Shown piece after piece: positions 7,468-14,928 of a DNA stretch of 29,775 nucleotides. The stretch spans positions 1 to 29,775 of the forward strand of contig CAYHBO010000018.1 in the NCBI GenBank assembly GCA_964354855.1. The letters are read 5' to 3'. Source of the DNA: CAYHBO01 sp964354855 (GTDB taxonomy: Bacteria > Babelota > Babeliae > Babelales > RVW-14). Within the stretch, counting starts at the first letter, position 1. Each line of letters opens with the position of its first letter. Made by a program: the position numbers and the translations under genes. The notes under the pieces are model-generated. The model saw only the letters and a program-made list of their open reading frames with translations. It was not told the DNA's origin and searched no databases.

Positions 7468-8208
7468 ATGAATACAACGAAACTTTCTCTTTTAGCGGTT
7501 CTAGCGCTTTCATCGAGTGTTTTACGTGCTGACATTGTAGATTTAAGTTACACTAAAGCTGACTTGGCTTCTGTAGAAAAAACAACAGCACTTATGAATA
7601 CTTGTCGTTCCGTATATACATTAATTGCGAATAAAAATATTCCTCAGAATTACATTGGACATGCTTTTGATGCAGCAAAAAAAGTTGATGAATTTACTGA
7701 TGCAGCACTTGAAGGTGATGATGTAGTGAATAGAATCGGCAGAATTGCTGATGCTTGTGCTGAAGCAAGAAATAAAATTGCTAAACCACTTTTCACGGAA
7801 AAATGGAAAGGTCAAGATTACGCTAAAATGTCCAGTGCTGTAGTAACGGCAGTTGCTGAAGAACTTGCTCAAGGTTTTGCGACGAAGATGATCAAAAAGA
7901 ATTTTGCCGATGGCGATCAAAAACAACGGTTGTATCGCAGAGCGTTGTATGTTGGAAAAAATATTGCTTTAGGTGCAATGTTTGATGTGGTGAAGGCTCT
8001 TACTGACAACCAAATTTACGGCCTTAAAAAAGTCGAAGGAAAAGAAGTTGCAGCAGACTACTGGAAAGTAGCTAAAGATGCAGCAGTTAAGGCTCTCTTA
8101 AAATCACTTGTTAATCAAGTAATTGGTGAGATCTTAATAAGCAACGCAGCTGATGATTCAGCTACACCGATTGTTTTAAAAGCTGAGAAATGCCTTAACA
8201 TAATTTAA
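7468..8208 (+). CDS. Exported helical protein of unknown function
   Basis: I do not recognise this 246-residue protein. It begins with a clear Sec signal peptide: Lys at position 5, a hydrophobic core LSLLAVLALSSSVL, and a likely cleavage after LRA at about residue 21. The mature part is rich in Ala, Lys and Asp, looks almost entirely alpha-helical and has no further membrane segment. Only two cysteines are seen in the mature region near the N-terminal third (NTCRS and DACAE) and one near the C-terminus (EKCLN). It stands alone, with its own upstream promoter region and a strong terminator downstream, suggesting independent and possibly high expression. Function is unknown: a periplasmic, surface or secreted helical protein. 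Confidence 0.8.
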   Translation: MNTTKLSLLAVLALSSSVLRADIVDLSYTKADLASVEKTTALMNTCRSVYTLIANKNIPQNYIGHAFDAAKKVDEFTDAALEGDDVVNRIGRIADACAEARNKIAKPLFTEKWKGQDYAKMSSAVVTAVAEELAQGFATKMIKKNFADGDQKQRLYRRALYVGKNIALGAMFDVVKALTDNQIYGLKKVEGKEVAADYWKVAKDAAVKALLKSLVNQVIGEILISNAADDSATPIVLKAEKCLNII

Positions 8209-8233
8209 GACTTCTTACCTAAGATTAAGAAAT

Positions 8234-8277
8234 AATAAAACCCCCCGGAGATATTGAAATCTTCGGGGGGTTTTATT
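8234..8277. terminator. Strong bidirectional rho-independent terminator
   Basis: A 19-bp stem (8234-8252 with 8259-8277, a single G-U pair) closes a 6-base loop. The stem has six consecutive C/G pairs and is flanked by A-rich and T-rich tracts on both sides, so it works on either strand. It sits between the stop of the exported-protein gene (8208) and the end of ftsZ (8296) and separates the two convergent transcripts. Confidence 0.93.
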
Positions 8278-8295
8278 TATCGCTGCTGTGAGATG

Positions 8296-9489
8296 TTAAC
8301 CCTGAGCTTGTTCTTCAACCTGTTCTTGACTTGCGGCTTGTACTGATGTTTGTTTGCGCAGATAGGCAGGCGTATCTAAACTATGATCATTAAGTTCCAT
8401 TGGATCACGTTCTTGTTTTGCTAGGTGACTTTCTTGTGATTCACCTTGTTTTGCTGCTGGGATATAGCCGGTATGTTGTTGAGGTTTAACTGCATAAGGA
8501 ATAACACTATCTGCCTTTTGTTGCTCGTCAAATCCGGTTGCAATAACGGTAACCATGATTTCATCACCCATAGAAGCATCAATAACTGAACCTAAAATAA
8601 TGTTGGCATCCGGGTTAACTAACTCGTAGATGAGTGATGCCGCTTCATTAATTTCATAAAGACCAAGGTCAGCATTTCCTGAAATATTGATAAGAACTCC
8701 TTTGGCGCCCTTGATGCTTAAATTTTCTAGCAATGGCGAGCTGATTGCCTTACGTGCTGCTTCTTCTCCACGACCTTCACCGCGAGCTCGACCGGTACCC
8801 ATCAATGCCATGCCCATGTTTTTCATGATTGCTTTTACATCGGCAAAGTCAACATTGATATGGCCAGGTTTGGTGATAATGTCCGATATTCCTTTAATTG
8901 CTTGCTGTAATACATCATTAGACATAGAGAATGCGTTTAACATAGAGATGCGTGCATCGGCAATTTCAAGTAAGCGTTGATTAGGAACAATTAATAAGGT
9001 ATCAACGGTTTTTTTTAAATTCGCAATAGCTTCTTCTGCGATCATGGTGCGTCGTTTTCCCTCAAAAGAAAAAGGCTTTGTGACGACGGCAACGGTGAGA
9101 ACGCCAAGTTCTCGTGCAATATGTGCGATTACTGGAAGTGATCCTGAGCCTGTTCCACCACCCAAGCCACAGGCAAGAAATAAAATATCCGCATGTTTAA
9201 TGTGTTCAATTAAAGTTTCAATATCTTCTTCAGCGGCTCTTCTGCCGATATCAGGATTAGCCCCTGCGCCAAGGCCCTTGGTAATCTTAGTTCCTAGTTG
9301 GATTTTTATTGGTGCGAGAGAGTTTTCAAGCGCCTGAGCATCGGTATTAGCGATCATGTATTCTACATTGGGAATTTCGTTGTTTTCTATCATGCTGTTA
9401 ACGGCGTTGCCACCGGCTCCTCCAACGCCAATAACTTTGATGCGAGCTCCTAGTTTTAATTCTTTTTCTTCTTCACAAAGTATTAACAT
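8296..9489 (-). CDS. ftsZ: Cell division protein FtsZ
   Basis: This is the tubulin-like GTPase that polymerises into the division ring. In 397 residues it shows the N-terminal nucleotide motif GVGGAGGNAVN (21-31), the tubulin signature GGGTGSG (110-116; most bacteria have GGGTGTG), and the catalytic T7 loop NVDFADVKAIM (212-222). After the globular part, from about residue 330, comes a Gln-rich linker and the conserved C-terminal peptide LDTPAYLRKQ (371-380), which normally binds FtsA. Here it is followed by another 17 Gln/Glu/Ala-rich residues rather than ending the protein. An AAGGAG box fixes the start. It follows ftsA by 27 bp and ends at the bidirectional terminator. Identification is certain. 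Confidence 0.98.
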   Translation of the reverse strand: MLILCEEEKELKLGARIKVIGVGGAGGNAVNSMIENNEIPNVEYMIANTDAQALENSLAPIKIQLGTKITKGLGAGANPDIGRRAAEEDIETLIEHIKHADILFLACGLGGGTGSGSLPVIAHIARELGVLTVAVVTKPFSFEGKRRTMIAEEAIANLKKTVDTLLIVPNQRLLEIADARISMLNAFSMSNDVLQQAIKGISDIITKPGHINVDFADVKAIMKNMGMALMGTGRARGEGRGEEAARKAISSPLLENLSIKGAKGVLINISGNADLGLYEINEAASLIYELVNPDANIILGSVIDASMGDEIMVTVIATGFDEQQKADSVIPYAVKPQQHTGYIPAAKQGESQESHLAKQERDPMELNDHSLDTPAYLRKQTSVQAASQEQVEEQAQG

Positions 9490-9516
9490 GAATAATTACT
9501 CCTTTTTGGTGAGTGG

Positions 9517-10761
9517 TTATAGAAAATCATAGATCCATGATTTCATACGTTTAAATATGCGAACAAAAGATGCTTCTTGTGTGGTTGTCATTTGATTGGT
9601 TGCTGCTTGTCCGGTTGCGTGTAATAAAAGTCCATAAGCCGTTGCATAGATGGGGCTTTTAAGCATGTCCCTGACATGCTTGGTTGCAGCCGTTGTTTTT
9701 ATGAGTGGACATCCAATACGTACCGCCATGTCTAATTTATTTTGAGCTATTTCTTGTATGCCGGAAAGAAGGCTTCCCCCGCCGGTTAACACGAGTCCTG
9801 CTGGCATGAATGATCTGAGTTTAAAATCTCTAATTTCATCTGAAAATAATTCAAAAATTTCTTCAGCTCGTGAACGTAAGACATTGTTGATAAAAGATAC
9901 CGCAACCTGTTTTTGTCCTAGGTCATAATCAAGATCAATGCTGACCGTAGCATTTGCATGAGGGTTATAGGTAACACCATGTTGTTTTTTAAGAAGTTCT
10001 GCATTTTCTTTAGAGATGGTGCAAGCAAATGCTAAATCTTGAGTGAAATGATTTCCTGCAATGGGGAGTACTTTTGAATAGTGAATTCTTCCATCTTTGT
10101 AGATAGCAAAATCTGAAGTTCCTCCGCCAATATCAATGATACCTACACCCATTTCCCGTTCAGCCGGTGTTAGTACGGCATCAGCTGAAGCGATTTGTTC
10201 TAGAACAATGTCAAGTACGCGAATGCCGGCAAGCTCACACGATTTAACAATATTTTGAGCAGAGGCAACTGCCCCGGTGATGATATGAACTTGTGCCTCA
10301 AGGCGTACCCCATACATGCCTAGAGAATCAAGAACATACTCTTGTCCATCAACACGAAAATATTGTGGTAGTACGTGTAAGATATCCTGGTCTTGTGGGA
10401 TCGGTATTGCTTTTGCGGCATCAATAACGCGGTTAATATCTTCTTGTGAAACGTCGCGGCGCTTGATGGCAACGACGCCGGTGGAGTTGTACGATTTGAT
10501 ATGGCCACCTGAGATGCCAACGACCGCAGTTTCAACCGGAACCCCGGCCATTTCAGACGCCTGTTGTGTAGCGATTTTGATGGATTCAACCGTCTTGCTG
10601 ATATTAACCACTACCCCTTTTTTAAGGCCGTATGATGGTGTTTGTCCTATGCCCACCACCTGTACCCCGTTCTTGGGATCGACTGTGGCAATCAGTACAC
10701 AAATTTTTGTTGTGCCAATATCGATTGCTGTAAGATAGTTTCCTAGTAATGTTTTCTTCAT
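9517..10761 (-). CDS. ftsA: Cell division protein FtsA
   Basis: This actin-like ATPase anchors FtsZ filaments to the inner membrane. The 414-residue protein has the phosphate-1 motif AIDIGTTKICVLIA (12-25), the family-specific 1C domain (about 85-165), the second phosphate/adenosine motifs GIIDIGGGTSDFAIY and GLVLTGGGSLLSG, and a C-terminal amphipathic helix VRIFKRMKSWIYDFL (400-414), which serves as membrane-targeting sequence. Its ATG overlaps the ftsQ stop in an ATGA, so it is translationally coupled to ftsQ. Order and spacing (ftsQ-ftsA-ftsZ) are the classical end of the dcw cluster; the mur and ftsW/I genes usually next to it are not in the window. Confidence 0.97.
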   Translation of the reverse strand: MKKTLLGNYLTAIDIGTTKICVLIATVDPKNGVQVVGIGQTPSYGLKKGVVVNISKTVESIKIATQQASEMAGVPVETAVVGISGGHIKSYNSTGVVAIKRRDVSQEDINRVIDAAKAIPIPQDQDILHVLPQYFRVDGQEYVLDSLGMYGVRLEAQVHIITGAVASAQNIVKSCELAGIRVLDIVLEQIASADAVLTPAEREMGVGIIDIGGGTSDFAIYKDGRIHYSKVLPIAGNHFTQDLAFACTISKENAELLKKQHGVTYNPHANATVSIDLDYDLGQKQVAVSFINNVLRSRAEEIFELFSDEIRDFKLRSFMPAGLVLTGGGSLLSGIQEIAQNKLDMAVRIGCPLIKTTAATKHVRDMLKSPIYATAYGLLLHATGQAATNQMTTTQEASFVRIFKRMKSWIYDFL

Positions 10762-11579
10762 AATTTTTTTCTCCCCCGTCTCCCTAGATCAACAATTCTC
10801 GTTACAATGCGTTTTTTAAAGCGCAGATCAAAAATAAGTTCATAATTTTGTGCCTCCGATAATGCTTTTTTATTATCAAGATCTTGCTGGATGGTAGTGA
10901 TATGATTGAATTTTTCTTGATCGAATAAACTCTTGTGGTCAGTAATAATTTTTATATTTTTGAGTGATTCTTTTTTTTGCAAGATAATTTCGTGAGGTCC
11001 TTGATAGTTAAGGGCGAAGCTTTGCCAAAAGGTTGCATCAAGTGAGCATAAAAGTTGGAATACGTGTTCGTTCATAGTTAATGAAAGATAGGTGGGATTA
11101 ACCATGACTAAGGGAAGTTCATTGGTGGGAAAGTTTTCGAACGCGCTTGCTTCGTAGAGTTGTTTATTTTCGCCTACGAGCGATGTATGGTTTACCATAA
11201 ACATTGGAGTTATACCTTCTATAGTTACCAATAGTGTTTTTGATGGAACATATCGGTATGATATCGATTTAATCAGATTAAATTTATCCCTGATGCTACT
11301 ATAAAAATCTCCTTGGCTAAAACGCAAGAGATTGCCATTTGCAAATTCATGATCAATGAACATTTCAATTTCATGCTGAGCGGTATCAGAAAAAAAATGG
11401 TTAAATTGACAGGTGATGGTGTCTGCAGTGAAAAAACGTTTGGTTATGTAGAGCTTAGTGGTTGAGTAGCACCAGGTTCCTGCTCGGTAGGATAGATAGG
11501 CAATTGGTGAAACAATTGTTAGGAGTAAAGAAACAAGAATAATTCGACGTATCTTAAAAAATGATCTTAAACGACTCAT
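10758..11579 (-). CDS. ftsQ: Cell division protein FtsQ/DivIB-like
   Basis: The 273-residue protein is a bitopic membrane protein of the divisome that links FtsL/FtsB to FtsA/FtsZ. A short basic cytosolic tail is followed by one membrane helix (about 12-33, RIILVSLLLTIVSPIAYLSY). The periplasmic part contains a POTRA-like start (NLIKSISYRYVPSKTLLVTI, about 95-115) and the beta domain whose end, IFDLRFKKRIVTRI, matches the DLRF-type strand of FtsQ. Sequence similarity is otherwise weak, as is common for this family, and the call leans on position directly before ftsA (4-bp ATGA overlap). A GAGGGG box lies six bases before the ATG. Confidence 0.88.
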   Translation of the reverse strand: MSRLRSFFKIRRIILVSLLLTIVSPIAYLSYRAGTWCYSTTKLYITKRFFTADTITCQFNHFFSDTAQHEIEMFIDHEFANGNLLRFSQGDFYSSIRDKFNLIKSISYRYVPSKTLLVTIEGITPMFMVNHTSLVGENKQLYEASAFENFPTNELPLVMVNPTYLSLTMNEHVFQLLCSLDATFWQSFALNYQGPHEIILQKKESLKNIKIITDHKSLFDQEKFNHITTIQQDLDNKKALSEAQNYELIFDLRFKKRIVTRIVDLGRRGRKKL

Positions 11580-11590
11580 TATTTCCCCTC

Positions 11591-11931
11591 TTCAATTTTG
11601 CCCGGTTTTTAAGGAGCGTAGAACAGGGGGATGAGCTAGGGCAATAGATCTGCTCAATTCGTTATTTTGATTTAATGACTTTAGCAATAGATTGCCAGCC
11701 GATAAAGGTGCCATCACTTCATGATTGGGTTGCTGTACCATCTTTTGATGATGCTTATGGGAGATTGAATTTACTGATTTTGGACAAATTTAAAGTGCCA
11801 TTTTACATTTGTCCAAAGTTGCTTGAAATGTCTTATAGGACGATTGATACAGTAAGGCATTGTTTTTGGGGCACTCAGGATCGTTTATCCTTCAAAAGTC
11901 TTGTGAATTGACCCAATTTATTCTAGTTTGA
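11591..11931. other. Non-coding stretch upstream of ftsQ and the accessory island
   Basis: I see no supported gene here. An open frame at 11675-11911 (78 codons, plus strand) has no ribosome-binding site and no recognisable domain; it contains a short internal echo (VPSLHD / VPSFDD), so it may be a remnant. Within it a perfect 11-bp inverted repeat, 11779-11789 with 11807-11817, surrounds a 17-base centre and could be an operator or hairpin. The ftsQ promoter must also lie here but I cannot place it. Confidence 0.4.
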
Positions 11932-12022
11932 TTGTCATCCTGAACTTGGTTCAGGATCTAATCCAAAATAATAAAAATTTAAGGAAGAAAGACTGGATCC
12001 TGAACCAAGTTCAGGATGACAA
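11932..12022. repeat. 91-bp palindromic element (element 1)
   Basis: Two perfect 27-bp inverted arms, 11932-11958 and 11996-12022, flank a 37-bp AT-rich centre. Each arm is itself a small palindrome (CCTGAAC-TTG-GTTCAGG), and the outer ends read TTGTCATCCTGAAC. This nested design matches the widespread short palindromic intergenic elements beginning GTCATCC and ending near GGATC, known in Rickettsia and other bacteria. No transposase is present, so it would be non-autonomous. It lies just upstream of the broken hydrolase and is open to translation in that frame. Confidence 0.85.
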
Positions 12023-12041
12023 GTCCGGTAGAGTGTCTCCC

Positions 12042-12119
12042 ATGAACATAAAAAACTTGTTATTAATATTGGTAGGAGTAAGCATGACTATGGCTTGTGA
12101 ATCTCAAGTAGTTATATAA
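12042..12119 (+). pseudogene. Lipoprotein-type leader cut off from the hydrolase by a stop codon
   Basis: From ATG 12042 the frame reads MNIKNLLLILVGVSMTMACE and then SQVVI before TAA at 12117-12119. The Lys, hydrophobic core and Cys at residue 19 resemble a lipoprotein signal peptide, although the lipobox (TMAC) is imperfect. The frame is the same as that of the alpha/beta hydrolase at 12204, and after the TAA it continues open with hydrolase-like sequence. The simplest reading is that leader and hydrolase were one gene, interrupted by a nonsense change. No good ribosome site precedes 12042. Alternatives are a sequencing error, or an unrelated short leader. Confidence 0.55.
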
Positions 12120-12203
12120 TTTGAAGAAGCAATTTTTGAGACCTCCTATGCCCATGTCTGGTACAAAAAATTTTATACTCCTGTATCAAAAGATAAGACC
12201 CCG

Positions 12204-12992
12204 GTGATTTGCCTTCATGGTGGCCCGGGAATGGGACACAACTACATGTTTGCCTTAAAAGATCTTGCATCTGATAATCCGGTTATTTTTTATGATCAGT
12301 CCGGTTGCGGGAATTCAAAGGCCAAAGATGCTAGTTTCTCAAACTGGACTTTGGACTATTTTCTTCAGGAGTTAACCGAATTTATTAATCATCTTGGTTA
12401 TAAGAAAGTATATCTGTTGGGATCATCATGGGGTGGAACGCTTGCAACCAAGTACACACTTGAGCATCAAGAAAGGGTTGCGGGGCTTATTTTAGCAAGC
12501 CCATGTCTTAGTTACCCTCAGTTAGTAGATGATTCTCGAAAATTAGCTGAAAGCTTATCTCCTGGTATGGCTGATGCTATGGTAAAAGCTGAGCATGAAA
12601 ACAGAATCAATACTTTTGAGTATGAACAAGCTTCTTCGATGTTTTATAATAATTTTCTTTGTCGAATTGAGCCCTGGCTACAAGAGTTGCTTGATTCGAT
12701 GTCTATATGTTTTTTAGCAAAAATTTTTTTACCGATGACAGGATCAAATGTGATAACGGTACGTGGCAATCTAGAAAATCTTGATCTTACCAATGACATG
12801 GCAAAAATTACGGTTCCGACACTAATTACTTGTGGTAAGTATGATTTTATTACGCCGGCATCTATGCAATTGTGTGTAGATAAAATGAGTAATGCAACGC
12901 TTACGGTTTTTGGAGCAAGCAGTCATATGGCATTTTTGGAAGAACCTGAAAGCTATCTAAAGACCATTAAAACTTTTTTAGAGGTACATTAA
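12204..12992 (+). CDS. Alpha/beta hydrolase, proline iminopeptidase-like (5' end disrupted)
   Basis: The protein belongs to the proline iminopeptidase-like alpha/beta hydrolases (S33-type), which remove N-terminal residues from peptides or cleave amides and esters. Visible parts are the oxyanion block HGGPGMGHNYM at the start, DQSGCGNS, the nucleophile elbow GSSWGG, a helical cap with LCRIEPW, the acid in CGKYDFITP, and the final His in SSHMAFLEEP, so the triad is complete. The GTG at 12204 is only the first start codon of the open frame and falls inside a core beta strand. The fold really begins upstream, around 12120 (FEEAIFETSYAHVWYKKF in frame), where no ATG/GTG/TTG exists and a TAA at 12117 blocks the frame. 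The gene is therefore probably broken, or uses a non-standard start such as ATT at 12132. It abuts the Nudix gene. Confidence 0.8.
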   Translation: MICLHGGPGMGHNYMFALKDLASDNPVIFYDQSGCGNSKAKDASFSNWTLDYFLQELTEFINHLGYKKVYLLGSSWGGTLATKYTLEHQERVAGLILASPCLSYPQLVDDSRKLAESLSPGMADAMVKAEHENRINTFEYEQASSMFYNNFLCRIEPWLQELLDSMSICFLAKIFLPMTGSNVITVRGNLENLDLTNDMAKITVPTLITCGKYDFITPASMQLCVDKMSNATLTVFGASSHMAFLEEPESYLKTIKTFLEVH

Positions 12993-13412
12993 ATGCATGA
13001 ACTTGCGCGTGCGGTTATTATTGATCAAGACCATATTCTTTTGTGCAAAAGCACAACCGCTAAGCACCCGTTCTATTTCTTACCTGGTGGACATGTTGAC
13101 CCGGGTGAAACACCCGAAGAAGCGATTGTGCGGGAGCTGCAGGAAGAGACCGGGGAGCCATTTGTTCTTGATGGGTTTCTAGGTGGCTTTGAGTATTCTT
13201 TTGTTCCTGCCAACTTACAAAAAGCATGTCATACGCATGAACGAAACATTATTTTTCAAGCCCATTCTCAAATCATAAAATTTGATCGACCATTGGTTCA
13301 ACAAGAAGATCATATTGAACTTGTCTGGATTCCCTTAAATTTGCTTGGTACCATAGAGCTTAAACCTGAAAAGCTTAAGGTTCTGATTAAACAGTGGATA
13401 CTTGATATTTGA
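12993..13412 (+). CDS. Nudix hydrolase
   Basis: This 139-residue cytosolic protein is a Nudix-fold pyrophosphohydrolase that cleaves nucleoside diphosphates linked to another group. The Nudix box is complete: GGHVDPGETPEEAIVREL followed by QEETG, matching G-x5-E-x7-REUxEExGU, with the metal-binding Glu residues. The N-terminal strand ARAVIIDQDHILLCK and the C-terminal LVWIPL strand fit the fold. The ATG directly follows the hydrolase stop with no gap, and a GAGG site lies inside the hydrolase end, so the two are an operon and probably translationally coupled. The substrate is not evident; mutT-like sanitising or a nucleotide-sugar role are possible. Confidence 0.93.
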   Translation: MHELARAVIIDQDHILLCKSTTAKHPFYFLPGGHVDPGETPEEAIVRELQEETGEPFVLDGFLGGFEYSFVPANLQKACHTHERNIIFQAHSQIIKFDRPLVQQEDHIELVWIPLNLLGTIELKPEKLKVLIKQWILDI

Positions 13413-13458
13413 TAAAAAAGCTGACTTAATAGTTTCATTAAAGATGTGATTTTTTCAT

Positions 13459-13591
13459 ACGTCATCATCGCGAATGCGGGGATCCAGGTCTTACTTCGTC
13501 TTTAAAATCTTCTCTTATTTCTTTTTTTTAAATTTTTTAGAAAGTAAGAAAAAATAAGAAGGCTGGATCCCCGCATTCGCGAGGATGACGT
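13459..13591. repeat. 133-bp palindromic element (element 2)
   Basis: Arms of 29 bp, 13459-13487 and 13563-13591, match in inverted orientation at 28 of 29 positions. Each arm contains CGCGAATGCGGGGATCC, a nested palindrome, and the outer ends read ACGTCATC, sharing the GTCATC...GGATC design with element 1. The 75-bp centre is AT-rich and itself nearly symmetric (TCTTATTT...AAATAAGA). It occupies the Nudix-Fic gap and could act as a hairpin or terminator in RNA. In translation such arms give the familiar RHPRECGDP string found in many misannotated small proteins. Confidence 0.88.
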
Positions 13592-13630
13592 GTAGAAGAG
13601 AATAAAGGCTCAAAACAGAAAGAATTATTC

Positions 13631-14374
13631 ATGATATTTAAGAATCGAATTGATGAGATAGACGCATTAAAAAAGCAGATTGATGCTAGGCGTCCTCTAA
13701 GTACACATGAAACAAAGCAACTTAAAGAATACTTTCGCATAGGCTTAACGTATTCAAGCAATGCCCTTGAGGGAAATACACTGACTGAAACTGAAACAAA
13801 AGTGATTCTTGAAGATGGGCTGACCATCGGTGGCAAAACTATGCGGGAGCATTATGAAGTTATTGGTCACAGCAAAGCATTTGATTTGATGGTTGAGTTA
13901 TCAAAACATAACAGCATAGCAGAGCAAGACATTTTAAACTTACATGGTTTATTTTATATGCTTATTGATCAAAGTCAGGCTGGGGTGTATCGACATGAAT
14001 CGGTTATTGTAACGGGGACTGATTTTGTTTTTCCAAAACCGGAACATTTGGCTTTAATGATGCAAGATTTTATTGTAGAATTGAGCTCTTTACGTCAGCA
14101 ACAGCATCCAGCAGTATTTGCAGCGATTGCTCATCTTAAGCTTGTGACCATTCATCCATTTATTGATGGGAATGGTCGAACGGCAAGACTTTTAATGAAT
14201 TTATTGTTAATGCAACAGGGGTATGTTATTACCATAATCCCACCAGTCATGCGGTCTCATTACTTGGCTATAGTACGAAAGGGCAACAAAGGAGATCATA
14301 CTTCTTTTGTGAATTTTATTTCTGAGATGGTTTATGAGAGTCACAAAGAATACTTGAGGATGATTTGTTCATGA
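13631..14374 (+). CDS. Fic family protein (class II, with N-terminal inhibitory motif)
   Basis: Fic proteins transfer AMP or a similar group from a nucleotide to a target hydroxyl. The 247-residue protein has the full active-site motif HPFIDGNGRTAR at 175-186, the beta-hairpin flap TGTDFVFP near 128-135, and, upstream, SNALEG at 43-48, which fits the inhibitory [S/T]xxxE[G/N] helix that blocks ATP placement. Because the inhibitory helix is N-terminal in the same chain, it is class II and probably self-restrained. No DNA-binding domain or signal peptide is seen. The ribosome site is weak (AGAAAGAA). Its stop overlaps the ankyrin gene start (ATGA). It may be a housekeeping regulator, a toxin or a host-directed effector; the sequence alone does not decide. 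Confidence 0.95.
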   Translation: MIFKNRIDEIDALKKQIDARRPLSTHETKQLKEYFRIGLTYSSNALEGNTLTETETKVILEDGLTIGGKTMREHYEVIGHSKAFDLMVELSKHNSIAEQDILNLHGLFYMLIDQSQAGVYRHESVIVTGTDFVFPKPEHLALMMQDFIVELSSLRQQQHPAVFAAIAHLKLVTIHPFIDGNGRTARLLMNLLLMQQGYVITIIPPVMRSHYLAIVRKGNKGDHTSFVNFISEMVYESHKEYLRMICS

Positions 14375-14928
14375 TGTTTCTTATTTTTCTTGTAATGGGT
14401 TTTTTTGTTGGGTCAACTTACACCATGAAAGGTCATTCTTCTTTTCAAAGTCTTGCTTTGGCGGTTAGTGATGGTGATGCGCCTGAGGTCCATAAGATTC
14501 TCTTAGATTTGACCAAATATTCCAATAGAAAAATTCCTAAAGAATATCAAAATATTTGTATAGGGATGCTATTTAGGGCGGTGCAAAATAATAAATTTGG
14601 GGTTGTTCAAGAATTACTACGCTTTGGTGTCGAGGTTAATGTGATACATAAAAAGACAGGAAATAGTCCTCTGCACTATGCGGTTTTATTTCCTGACCCT
14701 CGTATGTTATGGGTTATTCTTCAAGAAAAAAAAATAAATTTTGATTGTGTTAATTTTCAAGGAAAGACGGCATTAGATCTTACGCAGAAGAATAAAGAAT
14801 TATTTAAACAAGAGCTCATAAAAGAGGCTATTATTGCACAGAGAGAAAATCGTAAAATGCAACTAAGTTCTTTGTTAGAGACTGAAGATAAAAGACGGCG
14901 AGTCTTAAGATCTACTTCTAAACTATAA
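14371..14928 (+). CDS. Ankyrin-repeat protein with N-terminal hydrophobic segment
   Basis: The product of about 185 residues starts with a hydrophobic stretch, MMFLIFLVMGFFVGSTYT, that could be a signal peptide or membrane anchor. Two to three ankyrin-type repeats follow: LALAVSDGDAPEVHKILL, then LFRAVQNNKFGVVQELL, then NSPLHYAVLFPDPRMLWVIL with a final GKTALDLTQ. The C-terminus is charged (RENRKMQ to KRRRVLRSTSKL). I place the start at ATG 14371 because it overlaps the Fic stop in an ATGA and has GAGGA ten bases upstream, rather than at the TTG at 14365. Ankyrin repeats bind proteins; coupling to Fic suggests that it may bind or steer the Fic protein or its target, but its probable export argues that the two need not meet. 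Confidence 0.8.
   Translation: MMFLIFLVMGFFVGSTYTMKGHSSFQSLALAVSDGDAPEVHKILLDLTKYSNRKIPKEYQNICIGMLFRAVQNNKFGVVQELLRFGVEVNVIHKKTGNSPLHYAVLFPDPRMLWVILQEKKINFDCVNFQGKTALDLTQKNKELFKQELIKEAIIAQRENRKMQLSSLLETEDKRRRVLRSTSKL

Noticed and set aside
8687..9337. Plus-strand open frames opposite ftsZ
   Set aside because: They are antisense shadows of a conserved gene with low-complexity products and no ribosome sites.
10316..10738. 140-codon plus-strand frame opposite ftsA
   Set aside because: It lies wholly within ftsA, its product has no known domain, and the conserved ftsA frame explains the open stretch.
11675..11911. 78-codon open frame upstream of element 1
   Set aside because: It has no ribosome-binding site and no recognisable domain, and contains an internal inverted repeat; treated as part of the non-coding stretch, possibly a remnant.
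11928..12119. 63-codon frame as an independent gene
   Set aside because: Its first 38 codons come from the palindromic element; only the part from 12042 looks like coding sequence, and it belongs with the hydrolase.
13537..13836. Minus-strand frame containing RHPRECGDP
   Set aside because: This string is the known translation of a GTCATCC...GGATCC palindromic arm (element 2); the rest is antisense to the Fic gene.
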